From an uncultured Clostridium sp. (GTDB lineage: Bacteria > Bacillota > Clostridia > Clostridiales > Clostridiaceae): a DNA stretch of 6,942 nucleotides. Made by a program: the position numbers and the translations under genes. A model generated the notes under the pieces. The model saw only the letters and a program-made list of their open reading frames with translations, was not told the DNA's origin and did not search any database. Numbering within the stretch: the stretch's first letter is position 1; each line of letters starts with the position of its first letter. Of the stretch, positions 6,238 through 6,942 are shown piece by piece. The stretch lies in assembly GCA_934777095.1 (NCBI GenBank), contig CAKVNP010000111.1, forward strand, positions 1 through 6,942, in the 5' to 3' direction.

Positions 6238-6942
6238 TCAATCCACTGCTGATTTGCGGTAGGAACTTGGAGTAACATGCATATACTTTAAAAAAGTCTT
6301 ATTAAAATAGCTGATATTATTGAAACCACATAATCCAGCAATTTCACTAATGCTTTTAGTGGTAGTAGTAAGGAGATTAATACTTTGCATAATTCTATAG
6401 TGGTTAAGGTAATCAACGGCAGACATTCTCGTCATTAATTTAAAGAAACGACAGAATTGACCTTCGCAAAGTCCCGTAATGGAAGCAAGCTCATTAAGGG
6501 CGATTTTGCTGGCGTAATTTTTTTCAATATAGGTAATAACTAATTTTAGTCTTTCAATGCGATAATCGGTATCTTTTTTACTTAAAGTATCTGAGTTTTT
6601 TGAATTAGAAAATAGTAAAGACCATATTTCAAATAAACAGGCTTTAATTCTTAGTTCATAACAAATAGACTGTTCTAGATAAAGTTTACGAATTTTATTC
6701 AGTAAGAAACGAATTTGCTGGATCCATTCATCATCAGAAGAGAGTAACTCATTGAACATAAAATCATTATGATAAATTGGCGATAAATAATTTTGTTGGA
6801 TGCTATCATTTAGGAAACTATCTAGTAAAGAAGTGCTAAAAACTACTGCAAAGAAATCAAAAGTAGACTTATCCATAGCTGATGCTGAATGAAGAAAATT
6901 TGGGTGAATAAAAAGTACATCTCCTTCTTTAACATGATAACT
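6238..6942 (-). CDS. AraC-family transcriptional regulator (5' end outside window)
   Basis: The frame is open to the right edge, giving 234 visible residues; the ATG at 6876 is internal. The first visible residues, EGDVLFIHPNFLHSAS, are the end of a cupin-type ligand-binding domain common in AraC regulators of sugar or stress genes. The C-terminal DNA-binding domain has both helix-turn-helix units: the first from about residue 147 (ALNELASITGLCEGQFCRFF) and the second at about 197-230 (SISEIAGLCGFNNISYFNKT, then the typical VTPSSYRK ending). These bind DNA, usually next to a regulated operon. The target and ligand cannot be inferred because upstream neighbours are outside the window. The gene converges with the 6S-like RNA. 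The family is certain; the full length is unknown, though relatives are typically near 280-300 residues. Confidence 0.93.
   Translation of the reverse strand, partial: SYHVKEGDVLFIHPNFLHSASAMDKSTFDFFAVVFSTSLLDSFLNDSIQQNYLSPIYHNDFMFNELLSSDDEWIQQIRFLLNKIRKLYLEQSICYELRIKACLFEIWSLLFSNSKNSDTLSKKDTDYRIERLKLVITYIEKNYASKIALNELASITGLCEGQFCRFFKLMTRMSAVDYLNHYRIMQSINLLTTTTKSISEIAGLCGFNNISYFNKTFLKYMHVTPSSYRKSAVD

Noticed and set aside
1..6942. CRISPR array, tRNA genes, rRNA or insertion sequence
   Set aside because: No regularly spaced repeats, tRNA cloverleaf, rRNA segment, transposase motif or terminal inverted repeat was seen on either strand.

Overview
The window is AT-rich DNA with strong AAGGAGG-type ribosome binding sites, sigma-A-type promoters and a typical Gram-positive gene set. 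This suggests a Bacillota genome, most likely a Clostridium or Lachnospiraceae relative; the assignment is inference from composition and gene content. Both ends of the window cut through genes.

Left half (2-4013): two overlapping plus-strand genes form the most interesting part. The first, missing its N-terminal part, is a superfamily 2 helicase with a C-terminal PD-(D/E)XK-type nuclease domain. The second overlaps it by 11 bases, starts at GTG and encodes a 691-residue protein with no obvious simple enzyme motif. The helicase-nuclease followed by a roughly 700-residue partner matches the DdmD-DdmE plasmid-elimination module described in Vibrio cholerae. There, the Argonaute-like DdmE uses a DNA guide to find plasmid DNA and recruits DdmD to unwind and degrade it. 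The DdmD half is well supported by motifs. The DdmE half rests mainly on position, size and overall look.

Middle (4126-5783): three compact plus-strand genes follow, each with its own ribosome binding site. They encode an ADP-ribosylglycohydrolase (DraG-type), a small MazG-like nucleotide pyrophosphohydrolase and a YjbQ/UPF0047 protein. All three look intact. They may be ordinary metabolic genes, or nucleotide-processing genes loosely associated with the defence module; the sequence does not decide this.

Right part (5784-6237): this stretch has no believable protein gene. It holds an A-rich upstream element, an excellent extended -10 promoter, and a structured transcript that ends at a strong intrinsic terminator. 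The fold and sequence of the closing stem closely resemble bacterial 6S RNA, which binds housekeeping RNA polymerase. A 63-codon open frame inside it is judged spurious. At the right edge (6238-6942, minus strand) lies the C-terminal part of an AraC-family regulator with two helix-turn-helix units and the end of a cupin sensor domain; it is convergent with the 6S RNA gene.
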